From Rossellomorea pakistanensis (GTDB lineage Bacteria > Bacillota > Bacilli > Bacillales > Bacillaceae_B), in contig NZ_JAFBDZ010000004.1 in assembly GCF_016908495.1 (NCBI RefSeq), positions 62,001 to 126,000 of the forward strand: a stretch of DNA of 64,000 nt, given 5' to 3'. This document shows, in pieces, positions 27,760 to 36,885 of the stretch. The translations under genes and the position numbers were made by a program. Every line of letters begins with the position of its first letter. Position 1 is the stretch's first letter. The notes beneath the pieces are model-generated. The model saw nothing but the letters and a program-made list of their open reading frames with translations. It did no database searches and was not told the DNA's origin.

Positions 27760-27789
27760 AATATACTCTAAAAGGAATATTCTTGTCAA
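27760..27789 (-). promoter_or_regulatory. Promoter and probable ArsR operator
   Basis: On the minus strand TTGACA (27784-27789) and TATATT (27760-27765) are 18 bases apart, close to the sigma-A consensus. An inverted repeat GAATAT...ATATTC overlaps the spacer and -10 region, a plausible autoregulatory site, and further ATATT-type half sites lie at 27791-27803. The distance to the ATG predicts a transcript beginning at or within a base or two of the start codon. Confidence 0.65.
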
Positions 27790-27933
27790 CGAATATATTA
27801 ATATTTTTTTGAAAATTCAACTAAAAATATCAGTTTTACGTTTCTACAGTCAAAAACAAATTCTACTTACAAACCTAAAAATCTATTCTTATATAACCTT
27901 CTTTTCACTTAATCGCTCTTATTAAATAATGTC

Positions 27934-27988
27934 AATAATCGTAAAAAACAGGGCCGACGTAAAAGTCAGCCCTGTTTTTACGATTATT
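27934..27988. terminator. Very long palindromic terminator of the M28 peptidase gene
   Basis: Nearly perfect arms of about 24 bases (AATAATCGTAAAAA-CAGGGC and its inverse) close on a short loop three bases after the peptidase stop codon. A and T runs on both sides make it bidirectional. Confidence 0.85.
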
Positions 27989-27991
27989 GTA

Positions 27992-28969
27992 TTAAAGCTC
28001 AGGCTCTTCATAATAGTAATCGACAGGTACAGGCGCGACTGCTGATCTTTCAAGGGCTGGAGTATCCTTTCTTGCCACCTGAAAAACACCTGCACCAACA
28101 ATATCTGCAACATCCTTTAGTTTTTCTTTACTAATATGCTCGATTGTATCTTCATCTGTATGGTACCAAGGCTCAAGTGGAGTATGAATGAACAAGGCCG
28201 CTGGAATGCCTAAGTTATGAAATGGCACGTGGTCACTACGGCCAAGCTCACTGTAAGGTACAAGCTCACTCACTCTAGAACCGGCTGCCGCTCCAAGATC
28301 CGTTACCGTGTTCTTCTCTCCGTTTGCCGTAAACATCACGAGATCCCCTGCATCCGCACTTCCTACCATGTCCATTTGGAACATCGCGACAGTGCTGGCT
28401 GCTTCTTCCTGACTCATAGCTTCTGCATATTTCCTGGAGCCCCAAAGTCCATATTCTTCTGCACCGAATGCAACGAACTTAATCGTTGTATCTGTAGGGG
28501 TGTTTGCAAAGACTCTTGCTAATTCTAAAAGAGCACCAGTACCTGATGCATCATCATTGGCACCTTTCCCCCATGGCACAGAGTCATGATGTGAGCCGAT
28601 AATGATTTGTTGACCTGTATCATGGTTTGTCATCGGTTCCTTGACAGCTTCAACATTATAAGCAGTGATTTCCTCTCCCCTTCTCGTGAAGGTAAATTCT
28701 TGTATATTCACTTCCTCATAACCAAAGCTCTCAAACTGGTCTACAAGGTAGTCAACCGTTTTCTGTTCCCCTTCAGTACCTGCACCACGGGGACCAATTA
28801 CCTCTGATAACTGGTAGACATGATTATAAATATTATCTACCTTTATCCGCTTAACGATTTTGTTGTCGAATGCTTGTTCCGACTGATTATTTGCCGGAGC
28901 TGCATAGACAGAAGATGACATCATCATTAAGATCACCGCAAAAAAACCAAACAATTTTAAACGCTTCAT
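27992..28969 (-). CDS. Secreted M28-family zinc aminopeptidase
   Basis: A 325-residue exported peptidase. The ATG at 28967-28969 is preferred over a GTG nine bases earlier because of its spacing from AAAGGA. Residues 1-24 form a signal peptide ending VYAAP. The dinuclear zinc site is intact: SHHDS near 126-130, GANDDASGTG near 136-145, GAEEYG near 169-174 (catalytic glutamate), MDMVGS near 202, and YHTDEDT near 275. There is no PA domain, so it is a short form. It likely releases amino acids from extracellular peptides. Confidence 0.9.
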   Translation of the reverse strand: MKRLKLFGFFAVILMMMSSSVYAAPANNQSEQAFDNKIVKRIKVDNIYNHVYQLSEVIGPRGAGTEGEQKTVDYLVDQFESFGYEEVNIQEFTFTRRGEEITAYNVEAVKEPMTNHDTGQQIIIGSHHDSVPWGKGANDDASGTGALLELARVFANTPTDTTIKFVAFGAEEYGLWGSRKYAEAMSQEEAASTVAMFQMDMVGSADAGDLVMFTANGEKNTVTDLGAAAGSRVSELVPYSELGRSDHVPFHNLGIPAALFIHTPLEPWYHTDEDTIEHISKEKLKDVADIVGAGVFQVARKDTPALERSAVAPVPVDYYYEEPEL

Positions 28970-29207
28970 GGCCTCCACATCCTTTCTGTTTGGTTATTAT
29001 TCAATTTATAAATTATGAAAACCTTCAAATTATAGAAAAATAGGAAAATAGTTGAATTTTATGGATGAGTTTTATAAGAAAATATAACTTTAGTAATAAT
29101 TGACTCTACTAACTTCTTCATACGAAATACTTTTTTAATGAGGTAGGTTCACACTATTAAAGTTATCGTTCCTGGTAACTAAATTTTTGGCCAACCAAAT
29201 TTATTTT

Positions 29208-30326
29208 CTATAAACGATCCATTAATTTCAGCGCTAAATAAAATAGTGCAATCCCTTCCGTTTTCTTTGGATCGATTTCCGTTAACTCCTTCATTTGCTT
29301 TAATCGGTAATGTAGAGTGTTGATGTGGATGTGCATTTCTGCGGCTGTCCCTTTCACTGATTGATTATTTGCCAAGTATATTTTCAATGTATCCATTAAT
29401 TCTTGATTATTTTTCACTTTTCCAATTGTTTTCTCCAAGTACTCTTTTCTTAATTCTATTGGTACTTCTTCTATCATAATGTCCAGTAGTAATTCCTCGT
29501 AAAATACGATCGATTCACTTTTTCCAGCCACTTTCATTGCCTTTTGTGCTTCCTTGTAAGATTGAGCAATTAAATAAGTTCCGACAGTCTTCCCTACGCC
29601 AATCGATAGGGAAGTATGATACTTCATTTCTACATACTTTTTTACTTCGCCTAACTGTGAACGAAAATACCCATCAGAATAGTGACGATCTACACTTTTA
29701 AGGAGTAAAAAACGCCCTGGCCCAAAGCGAACCACATCATCCATTTGAAAATAATTTTGAAACCATTCGAAGATTTCCCTCTCGATAAACTGTCCATCTT
29801 CATTTTTTTGTTTCATGTTCTTTAATTGGATAAAGCAGCATAAATGAGGTTCTTGCATTTGTATTCCTAGCATTAGCCCACGATCGATAAATTGTTGATC
29901 TACTGATTTTACATTTACCCATTCATAAAAATAGGACTCTAATCCTCGTGTTTTTGATTCAACCTGCTCGGCATGAACAGTTTCTTGAATAATCAATTCT
30001 GTCAGCCTGCGGATTAAGTCAGCGTAATGCTCCACTTCAACTGGATTACCAGTAATCCCTATAACCCCTATAATTCGTCCATCAATTAGGATTGGTAGAT
30101 TGATCCCCATCCTTACACCTTCAAGTTGTTTTTCCAAAAATTCATCAATATATAGTTTTTTCTTTGTATGTAAAACCAATTGAGCACCCTTATGCAAGGT
30201 TCCTACCCTGTTTTGTTGGGTAGAGGCAATGATCAACCCTTTCGTATCAACAACGATGATATCTTCTTTTATTACCATTTGAACCTCATTAACAATTTTT
30301 CCAGCAAGCTTAGGAAACAATAACAT
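29208..30326 (-). CDS. CdaR/SdaR-family sugar diacid (glycolate operon) regulator
   Basis: A 372-residue regulator from the ATG at 30324-30326; an ATG nine bases earlier touches the AAAGG site. The N-terminal putative sugar-diacid recognition domain (LAGKIVNEVQMVIKEDIIVVD... IGVIGITGNPVEVEHY) is followed by a middle domain and a C-terminal PucR-type HTH (VKGTAAEMHIHINTLHYRLKQM). It is divergent from glcD-glcF, the arrangement of ysfB with ysfC-ysfD in B. subtilis, so it probably activates the glycolate oxidase genes. Confidence 0.88.
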   Translation of the reverse strand: MLLFPKLAGKIVNEVQMVIKEDIIVVDTKGLIIASTQQNRVGTLHKGAQLVLHTKKKLYIDEFLEKQLEGVRMGINLPILIDGRIIGVIGITGNPVEVEHYADLIRRLTELIIQETVHAEQVESKTRGLESYFYEWVNVKSVDQQFIDRGLMLGIQMQEPHLCCFIQLKNMKQKNEDGQFIEREIFEWFQNYFQMDDVVRFGPGRFLLLKSVDRHYSDGYFRSQLGEVKKYVEMKYHTSLSIGVGKTVGTYLIAQSYKEAQKAMKVAGKSESIVFYEELLLDIMIEEVPIELRKEYLEKTIGKVKNNQELMDTLKIYLANNQSVKGTAAEMHIHINTLHYRLKQMKELTEIDPKKTEGIALFYLALKLMDRL

Positions 30327-30497
30327 TTCTCTCATCCTTTGGTCTTTTGTATATAAACCTAAAAAATTTCAGGATTTACCGAATCATATTTGTATTTTCA
30401 TCTATATTATTACCCTTATTTATCCTTTATCATAAAATTAACAATAAAACAATAGCTTTCGTTAATGAGTCGAATTTTTTTATAAGGGTGATAAAAG

Positions 30498-31910
30498 ATG
30501 ATTCCAGCAAACCTAAAAAATGCGTTCCTTCAAATTGTCGGTAGTGAAAATTATGATGATTCTACTACTGGACGGCTTGTTTATTCCTATGATGCAACAC
30601 CACAATTTCAATCGATGCCAGATGCCGTGATTGCTCCTCGGAACAAAAGTGAAGTAGTCGATATTGTGAAAATTTGTAATGAATATAAAATACCGATTGT
30701 TCCCAGAGGTTCAGGTACAAACCTCTGTGCAGGCACATGCCCGACGGAGGGTGGCATTGTTTTACTCTTTAAACATATGAATCAAATTTTACAAGTGGAT
30801 GAAGAAAACCTAACCGTTACGGTTCAGCCAGGTGTGATCACCCTCGATATGATTCAAACTGTAGAAGCAAAAGGACTGTTTTATCCTCCTGATCCAAGCT
30901 CTATGAAAATATCAACGATTGGCGGCAACATTAATGAGAACTCAGGGGGTCTTCGCGGGTTAAAATATGGCGTCACACGTGACTATGTAATCGCACTTGA
31001 AGCCGTTCTCCCAAACGGTGATATCATTCGCACAGGAGGAAAACTTGCAAAAGATGTTGCAGGCTATGATTTAACTCGTTTGCTTGTTGGATCTGAAGGT
31101 ACTCTAGGGATTATAACGGAAGCAACACTGAAATTAATTCCTATGCCAGAGACAAAGAAAACGATATTAGCCCTTTATCAAGATATTGAAGCGGCCGCAC
31201 GATCCGTTTCTAAAATTATTGCCAACAAAATAATCCCGACTACTTTAGAATTTTTAGATCAACCAACACTTCAGGTAGTGGAAGACTTTGCTAAAATAGG
31301 TCTCCCGACAAATGTTCAGGCCGTCCTTTTAATCGAGCAAGATGGACCCGAAGAAGTCGTCGATAGAGACATAAAAAAAATTGCTGAGGTTTGTACAAAT
31401 GAAAAGGCTATTTCTGTACAAGTAGCACAGTCGGAAGAACATGCTATTGCTCTAATGACAGCTAGGCGGTCAGCGTTGTCGGCACTTGCACGTCTTAAAC
31501 CGACAACGATTTTGGAAGATGCCACTGTTCCTCGTTCAGAAATTGCCAACATGGTCAATGCTATTAACCAAATTGCTGAAAAGTATGAGGTGAAAATTTG
31601 TACGTTTGGTCATGCAGGGGACGGTAACCTCCATCCAACCTGCTTAACGGATTCACGTAACCATGACGAAATCGAGCGTGTTGAAAAAGCATTGGAGGAA
31701 ATCTTCCAAAAGGCAATAGAGCTTGGTGGAACGATAACAGGGGAACATGGCGTCGGTGTCATGAAAGCCCCTTACCTAGAATGGAAGCTTGGTGAGACAG
31801 GAATTGCGGCAATGAAAGCCATCAAAGATTCCTTTGATCCCAATAACATCATGAACCCTGGGAAAGTGTTTGCAAAAGACTCAAAAAAACGGGTGGTGGT
31901 AGCAAAATGA
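30498..31910 (+). CDS. glcD: Glycolate oxidase subunit GlcD (FAD-binding)
   Basis: A 470-residue FAD-dependent 2-hydroxyacid dehydrogenase. The FAD_binding_4 domain includes PRGSGTNLCAGTCPTEGG near 72-89 and STIGGNINENSGGLRGLKYG; the FAD-oxidase C-terminal domain includes FGHAGDGNLHPT and GEHGVGVMKA. It oxidises glycolate, or D-lactate-type acids, passing electrons to the iron-sulfur subunit encoded next, with a four-base ATGA overlap. The start follows AAGGGTGAT. Canonical bacterial systems also have GlcE, which is not encoded here. Confidence 0.9.
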   Translation: MIPANLKNAFLQIVGSENYDDSTTGRLVYSYDATPQFQSMPDAVIAPRNKSEVVDIVKICNEYKIPIVPRGSGTNLCAGTCPTEGGIVLLFKHMNQILQVDEENLTVTVQPGVITLDMIQTVEAKGLFYPPDPSSMKISTIGGNINENSGGLRGLKYGVTRDYVIALEAVLPNGDIIRTGGKLAKDVAGYDLTRLLVGSEGTLGIITEATLKLIPMPETKKTILALYQDIEAAARSVSKIIANKIIPTTLEFLDQPTLQVVEDFAKIGLPTNVQAVLLIEQDGPEEVVDRDIKKIAEVCTNEKAISVQVAQSEEHAIALMTARRSALSALARLKPTTILEDATVPRSEIANMVNAINQIAEKYEVKICTFGHAGDGNLHPTCLTDSRNHDEIERVEKALEEIFQKAIELGGTITGEHGVGVMKAPYLEWKLGETGIAAMKAIKDSFDPNNIMNPGKVFAKDSKKRVVVAK

Positions 31911-33244
31911 CAACCGTAAAAGAACGGGAACAAATTCAACAGCAATTTAAAGAAAGAATGGACGAAGATGAACTATTAAACTGTATGCGCTGTGGTTTTT
32001 GCTTACCCACTTGCCCGACATATATTGAATCAGGTTTTCAAGAATCACACTCACCAAGGGGACGGATTGCCGTCATGAAAGCTGTTGTAGATGGGGTCAT
32101 TGAGCCAGATGAAGACGTCGAACGCTCCCTAAACATGTGCCTAGGCTGCAGAGCTTGTGAGCCTGTATGTCCATCCGGAGTAAACTATGGCCATTTACTT
32201 GAAGAAGCACGTGATATTATTAATCAAAATAAAAAACACTCTTTACCTGTAAAAGCGCTTCGCAAAACAGTATTTGAAGGACTATTCCCCCATCAAAACC
32301 GTATGCGTACATTAACAGGATTAATGGGTTTCTACCAACGTTCGGGATTACAAAGTGTCGTACGTTCTACTGGAATGATGAAGTTATTCCCAGACAGCTT
32401 GTCTTCAATGGAGAAAATACTTCCTGATATACCGACGATGAAAGAGATGAAAAACCGTCCAACTTATCTCCCTGCTCAAGAAACGGTCAAGAAACGAGTT
32501 GCCTTTTTCTCCGGTTGTTTAATGGACACAATGTTTATGAAAACCAATGATTCCACAATGAAACTATTACAGCTTGCAGGCTGTGAAATCGTGATTCCAC
32601 CAGATCAAGCATGCTGTGGAGCCTTGCATGGTCACAGTGGGGAAAAAAGCAAGGCAAAAGAGCTGGCGAAGCGTAATATTTCAGCATTTGAAGAGCTTCA
32701 GGTTGACTACATTATTACCAATGCCGGCGGTTGTGGCGCATTCTTAATTGACTATGATCATCTGCTAAAGGATGAGACTGAATGGGCAGAGAGAGCTAAA
32801 CAGTTTTCAGCAAAGCTAAAAGATATTACTAGTATTCTAGTCGATCTCCAATTTCATATAAAAAAATTAAGTTTGCCTGCGCAGATCATCACTTATCAGG
32901 ATTCATGCCATTTACGAAACGTAATGAAGACGTCAACTGAACCACGTACGCTGCTAAAGTCTATAAATAATATTGAATATCGCGAAATGAAAAATGCAGA
33001 TCAGTGTTGCGGGTCAGCAGGAATATATAATATCGTCGAATCTGAAATGTCGATGCAAATCTTAGACACCAAAATGAAATCAACAAAAGCCACGGAAGCG
33101 AAGACAATTGTTACCGCAAATCCTGGCTGCTTGCTTCAAATGAAGCTCGGTATCGAACGAGAAGGATTAACAGGCAAAGTCCGCGCGGTTCATATTGCCG
33201 ATCTGCTTATTGAAGCCGTACAATATTCTGATACCTCTAGTTAG
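31907..33244 (+). CDS. glcF: Glycolate oxidase iron-sulfur subunit GlcF
   Basis: A 445-residue protein with two 4Fe-4S ferredoxin motifs (cysteines 26/29/32/36 and 78/81/84/88) and two CCG domains (CCGALHGHSG near 235, and DSCHLRN... CCGSAGIYN near 330-365) that bind a further cluster or haem-like acceptor. It conducts electrons from GlcD to the respiratory chain at the membrane face. Start overlaps the glcD stop by four bases. The gene ends directly before a stretch of 21-bp repeats. Confidence 0.92.
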   Translation: MTTVKEREQIQQQFKERMDEDELLNCMRCGFCLPTCPTYIESGFQESHSPRGRIAVMKAVVDGVIEPDEDVERSLNMCLGCRACEPVCPSGVNYGHLLEEARDIINQNKKHSLPVKALRKTVFEGLFPHQNRMRTLTGLMGFYQRSGLQSVVRSTGMMKLFPDSLSSMEKILPDIPTMKEMKNRPTYLPAQETVKKRVAFFSGCLMDTMFMKTNDSTMKLLQLAGCEIVIPPDQACCGALHGHSGEKSKAKELAKRNISAFEELQVDYIITNAGGCGAFLIDYDHLLKDETEWAERAKQFSAKLKDITSILVDLQFHIKKLSLPAQIITYQDSCHLRNVMKTSTEPRTLLKSINNIEYREMKNADQCCGSAGIYNIVESEMSMQILDTKMKSTKATEAKTIVTANPGCLLQMKLGIEREGLTGKVRAVHIADLLIEAVQYSDTSS

Positions 33245-33257
33245 GTTTGCAAGATTG

Positions 33258-33412
33258 GTTGCAGCGCTAGAACAAAAAAGTTGTAGCTCTTTGTCATATA
33301 TTGTCGACAAATCGATGAACACTCTAGAGTTGAGAACAAAACTAGTGAAGTTGAGTGCAAACTCCCTGAAGATGAGAATAAATAAGCAAAAGTTGAGAAT
33401 ACTCGATACAGA
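33258..33412. repeat. Degenerate 21-bp phased tandem repeat, locus 1
   Basis: Units beginning G(T/A)TGAG at 33329, 33350, 33371 and 33392 are exactly 21 bases apart; weaker GTTG anchors occur at 33258, 33280 and 33303. Only the first 6-9 bases of each unit are conserved. It starts 14 bases after the glcF stop codon and holds no gene that I can support. Confidence 0.65.
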
Positions 33413-33454
33413 GAACTAAATTCCATTCAAATCTAATATTAATCTCCAAAAATT

Positions 33455-33574
33455 AGAATGGGACTGTCCCGAAACAAAGGTGTCAGGAACCAGAACTCTA
33501 ATATATAGAAAAAGCCTTCTATATATAGACGAACATGGTGGTTCAGACCCCTTCTGTTGGGACAGCCCTATTCT
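33455..33574. repeat. Long nested hairpin element, copy D
   Basis: Outer arms of 16 bases with GGGACTGTCCC on the left (33460-33470) and GGGACAGCCC on the right (33559-33568); mid arms GGTGTCAGGAACCA against TGGTTCAGACCCC; inner arms TATATAGAA/TTCTATATA. It lies between the converging glcF and TRAP operons and can terminate both. With copy B it shows the full three-tier structure of the family. Confidence 0.8.
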
Positions 33575-33582
33575 CTATAAAA

Positions 33583-34929
33583 CTATTTCACACCTAACAA
33601 ATCAGGTAAAAACGTTGATATCGCCGGTATATAAGTAATGAGAAGTAATACAATAATAGCCGAAATCAGAAATGGCATAATCGCTTTTGATAGTCTATGA
33701 AGTTTCACCTCTCCTATCCCACAAGCCACGTAAAGGTTGATTCCTACTGGAGGGGTAAACAATCCGATGGCCAAATTCACCGTCATAAAAATTCCGAATA
33801 CGGTTGGGTCAATATTGAAATGAATGATAATAGGAATTAAAATTGGAACAAAAATATAAAAAGCAGAAATCGCATCAATAAATGCACCAGCAATTAATAG
33901 AATGATATTTAAGAGCAGTAAAATGATAATCGGGTTGGAACTGATCGACAATAATGAATTGGCCATCGATTCCGCAATTTGCTCTGTTGTAATAATATAA
34001 GCGAACAAAGATGCTGATCCAACAATGAACATAATCACTGCTGTTTGAGTTCCAGATTCATAAAGAATTTTATAGATATTCGATACCTTTAAGTCCCTAT
34101 AGATAAAGATCCCTACAAAAAACCCATAAAATACTGCGACTACGGCTGCCTCTGTCGGAGTAAAAATACCTCCATAGATTCCACCTAGGATAATAACTGG
34201 CATCAATAGACCCCAAACGGCCTCTCGAAATGCTTGGAGAACCTCTTTAGCTGTTGCCTTTTTTTCAGTCACTAATGTAGTTGCTGCAATTTCTCCATAA
34301 GCACTGGAAGAAGATTGCTTCAACATATCTTTTTTCTTAGCGTAAATAGCGGCAACGATCAATCCAATACCAATAAGAAGCCCCGGTACAACTCCAGCAA
34401 GAAACAGCCTACCAATTGACACATTTAATTGATCGCCGGCGACAATGGCAAAGACGATCATCGCAATACTTGGTGGTATTACGATGCCAATTGCTCCTGA
34501 ACTGGCTAACAATGCGCTAGCTGATTCTTTTCTCATGCCATTTTTAACAAGCGCTGGGATTAGAATACCCCCGATCGCCGCGACCGTGGCTGGGCCAGAT
34601 CCTGAAATGGCAGCGAAAAATATCGCTGTTATAACGGTGACTAGAATAATACCACTTTTAAAATGACCGACACAGACATGGGCAAAATGAATGAGCCTTT
34701 TGGATATTCCTGCATACTCCATAATGACACCTGCAAGAATAAAGAAGGGAATTGCCAATAAGGTAAATTTCGAAATACTTGCGTATAAGATATCGGGTAA
34801 TAAAGTGAAACTCGAGGTTCCCCAATTAACAAAGAGAACGGTAATAGAAGATGCAGCTAGTGCAATCGCAATCGGAATTCTTAGTAATACGAATAGAGCA
34901 AAAAGGCCGAATAATAGTATGCCGATCAT
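33583..34929 (-). CDS. dctM: TRAP transporter large permease DctM
   Basis: A 448-residue membrane protein with about eleven spans, the sodium-coupled transport subunit of a TRAP importer. Typical segments: SGSGPATVAAIGGILIPALVKNG, GAIGIVIPPSIAMIVFAIV and FTPPVGINLYVACGI. It overlaps the small-permease stop by four bases. It is the last gene of a unit that also encodes CoA-dependent catabolic enzymes, and ends at a long hairpin. Confidence 0.93.
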   Translation of the reverse strand: MIGILLFGLFALFVLLRIPIAIALAASSITVLFVNWGTSSFTLLPDILYASISKFTLLAIPFFILAGVIMEYAGISKRLIHFAHVCVGHFKSGIILVTVITAIFFAAISGSGPATVAAIGGILIPALVKNGMRKESASALLASSGAIGIVIPPSIAMIVFAIVAGDQLNVSIGRLFLAGVVPGLLIGIGLIVAAIYAKKKDMLKQSSSSAYGEIAATTLVTEKKATAKEVLQAFREAVWGLLMPVIILGGIYGGIFTPTEAAVVAVFYGFFVGIFIYRDLKVSNIYKILYESGTQTAVIMFIVGSASLFAYIITTEQIAESMANSLLSISSNPIIILLLLNIILLIAGAFIDAISAFYIFVPILIPIIIHFNIDPTVFGIFMTVNLAIGLFTPPVGINLYVACGIGEVKLHRLSKAIMPFLISAIIVLLLITYIPAISTFLPDLLGVK

Positions 34930-35411
34930 AGTTTAATCCCCTCTCCTTTATTTAATTCTTTCCACTCTATTACACCTGCTTCAATGGTGCGGTATAAGCA
35001 AAAGAGACTACCCATCGGAATAAACATTGAAAATACCCATTGCTGCCAGCCAAGAGAAGGTGTGATCAGATTTCGTTCCATTTGAAACTGCATCATCTCA
35101 TACCCATAGTAAGTCAGTAAGAAAAACACTGTAGAGATGAGTAATGTGGAGAATACAATAAGGATTCTTTTTGAGATCACATTTGCTTTTTCAAATAGTA
35201 ATGAGAAGCCGAGATGTGCATTCATTCTCACACCCACTGCCGCACCAAGAAAAGTCAGCAAGACAAATAGATTAATAGTGATCTCTTCAGTAAATGATAG
35301 AGAGTAATGAAAGAAGTATCTCGATATCACATTTGTAAAAGCAATGACGGCCATTGTTAGCATCGTAATGGCAAGGACAAAATTTTCGATATAGCTAATC
35401 ACTTTCGACAT
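34926..35411 (-). CDS. dctQ: TRAP transporter small permease DctQ
   Basis: A 161-residue, four-span membrane protein. The ATG at 35409-35411 is chosen because GTGGAG lies nine bases upstream; in-frame upstream ATGs touch or precede that site. The conserved NLFVLLTFLGAAVGVRMNAHLG segment is diagnostic of DctQ. It connects the binding protein and DctM. Confidence 0.9.
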   Translation of the reverse strand: MSKVISYIENFVLAITMLTMAVIAFTNVISRYFFHYSLSFTEEITINLFVLLTFLGAAVGVRMNAHLGFSLLFEKANVISKRILIVFSTLLISTVFFLLTYYGYEMMQFQMERNLITPSLGWQQWVFSMFIPMGSLFCLYRTIEAGVIEWKELNKGEGIKL

Positions 35412-35428
35412 AATCATCATCTCCACTA

Positions 35429-36445
35429 TTATCGATTTTCTTTTCGAAAAGTTTCCAGTAATTCCGATCCCCATACCGATTCATATTTATCATAAATTTT
35501 TTCTGATGCTTTTCTAAAGGCTTCGATTTCGGCATCAGTCGGATAGTAAATTTCCATGCCAGCTGCTTCTAATTCTTCAATTTGCTTTTTTTCTTTCTCT
35601 CTAGCTAATTTAATTTGATATTTGTTCGCATTTTTTGCCGCCGTTTTAATGATTTTTTGATCATCCGGATGCATGCTGTCGAATTTTTCTTTATTCATAC
35701 CAAATATCAAAGGGTCATAGGAGTAGTTCCACATACTGATATATTTTTGAACCTCCTCTAATTTGGCGGATTTAATGACATCCACTGGGTTTTCCTGTCC
35801 ATCAATCGTTCCTTGTTGAAGGGCTGTAAACACTTCAGAGAAATCCATTGTCGTTGGATCAGCACCCAGCTCTCTCCATAAATCCACATACATTTCGATT
35901 CCTGGAATCCGAATTTTCATATTCTCAATATCTTCAGGACTCTTAATCGGCCTAACATTATTTGTGACCTGTCTAAAGCCACTTTCTCCAAAACCTAAAG
36001 GTTCAACTCCATTTTCTAAGAGAATTTCTTTAAGGGCTTTCCCCCCTTCCCCCTTCATCATTTCATCTGCCTCTTCCAGGTTTTTAAACAAAAATGGTGC
36101 CGTGACTACCCCAAGACGTTTTTCAAAAACGGAGTAAATAATGGGGGAATGATAACTTAAATCAATCGATCCCTTTAATAGCATCTCAACCCCTTTAGCT
36201 GGTGCACCAGCAGACAACTGCTCATTTGCATATACTTTCACTTTTATCCGGCCATCCGTTTTTTCTTTTACCTCTTTAGCAAAATGCGCTGCTGCCTTAT
36301 ACCATGTTGACGATTCACTCACGGTAATCGACATTTTTAAGTTATATTCCTTTTTTTCCTTCGCTGCCCCGCTGCTTACATTTCCGCAGCCAGACAGTAC
36401 AATGATTAAGATAACGCTTACAAAAGTAATGAATAAATTCCTCAT
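35429..36445 (-). CDS. dctP: TRAP transporter substrate-binding lipoprotein DctP
   Basis: A 338-residue binding protein with a lipobox LSGC (cysteine 20). The region GESGFRQVTNNVRPIKSPEDIENMKIRIPG includes the family's conserved arginine, which forms a salt bridge with a carboxylate ligand, so the substrate is likely an organic acid. FSEVFTALQQGTIDGQENP is also typical. The start follows AAGGAGGGAA. It lies 126 bases after the DUF35 gene of the CoA pathway, with a hairpin between them. Confidence 0.92.
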   Translation of the reverse strand: MRNLFITFVSVILIIVLSGCGNVSSGAAKEKKEYNLKMSITVSESSTWYKAAAHFAKEVKEKTDGRIKVKVYANEQLSAGAPAKGVEMLLKGSIDLSYHSPIIYSVFEKRLGVVTAPFLFKNLEEADEMMKGEGGKALKEILLENGVEPLGFGESGFRQVTNNVRPIKSPEDIENMKIRIPGIEMYVDLWRELGADPTTMDFSEVFTALQQGTIDGQENPVDVIKSAKLEEVQKYISMWNYSYDPLIFGMNKEKFDSMHPDDQKIIKTAAKNANKYQIKLAREKEKKQIEELEAAGMEIYYPTDAEIEAFRKASEKIYDKYESVWGSELLETFRKENR

Positions 36446-36496
36446 ACGATTTCCCTCCTTACTAAGGTAACAGTGTATCTTTTACAGGATTTTTGG

Positions 36497-36524
36497 ATCA
36501 GGAGTCACAATACAGACTCCTGAT
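36497..36524. other. Intercistronic hairpin before dctP
   Basis: Ten-base perfect arms ATCAGGAGTC/GACTCCTGAT around an eight-base loop. Neither strand continues into a T run, so mRNA processing or stability, setting the ratio of enzyme to transporter message, is more likely than termination. Confidence 0.5.
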
Positions 36525-36571
36525 GATACTAAGACAAGAATTAATCCAATAGGATCATATGGATAACTTCC

Positions 36572-36883
36572 TTACCTTTTAAAAAACCAGTAGACAGAAT
36601 CCTCTATACTTTCTAATTCAACCTTTTGATCAATAGAAGGTTCACCATCGACCATTCGAGCTGTAATTCTAGGGCCATGCTCTAGATCAACTAAAATAAT
36701 ATGATAGGGTACCTGTGAAGCAAATTTTTCAGGTGCACTATAGATCGTCGTATAGGAGTAAATCGTTCCTTTTCCGCTCATGGTCTTTTGGACAAGTTCT
36801 TCATTAAAACAATGAGGGCACGCATACTTTGGTGGCACAAAAGCGGTTTGACACTTCTCACAGGATAATAATGTAATATCCAC
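36572..36883 (-). CDS. DUF35 zinc-ribbon/OB-fold protein, thiolase partner
   Basis: A 103-residue protein with a rubredoxin-like zinc ribbon (C8, C11, C22, C25) and an OB fold (GKGTIYSYTTIYSAPEKFA... YHIILVDLEHGPRITARM). Such proteins bind SCP2-type thiolases or aldolases; in archaea they bridge thiolase and HMG-CoA synthase, and in steroid degraders they pair with retro-aldolases. The start is GTG at 36881-36883, two bases from the thiolase stop codon, with GGAG about eight bases upstream. Confidence 0.88.
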   Translation of the reverse strand: MDITLLSCEKCQTAFVPPKYACPHCFNEELVQKTMSGKGTIYSYTTIYSAPEKFASQVPYHIILVDLEHGPRITARMVDGEPSIDQKVELESIEDSVYWFFKR

Positions 36884-36885
36884 GG

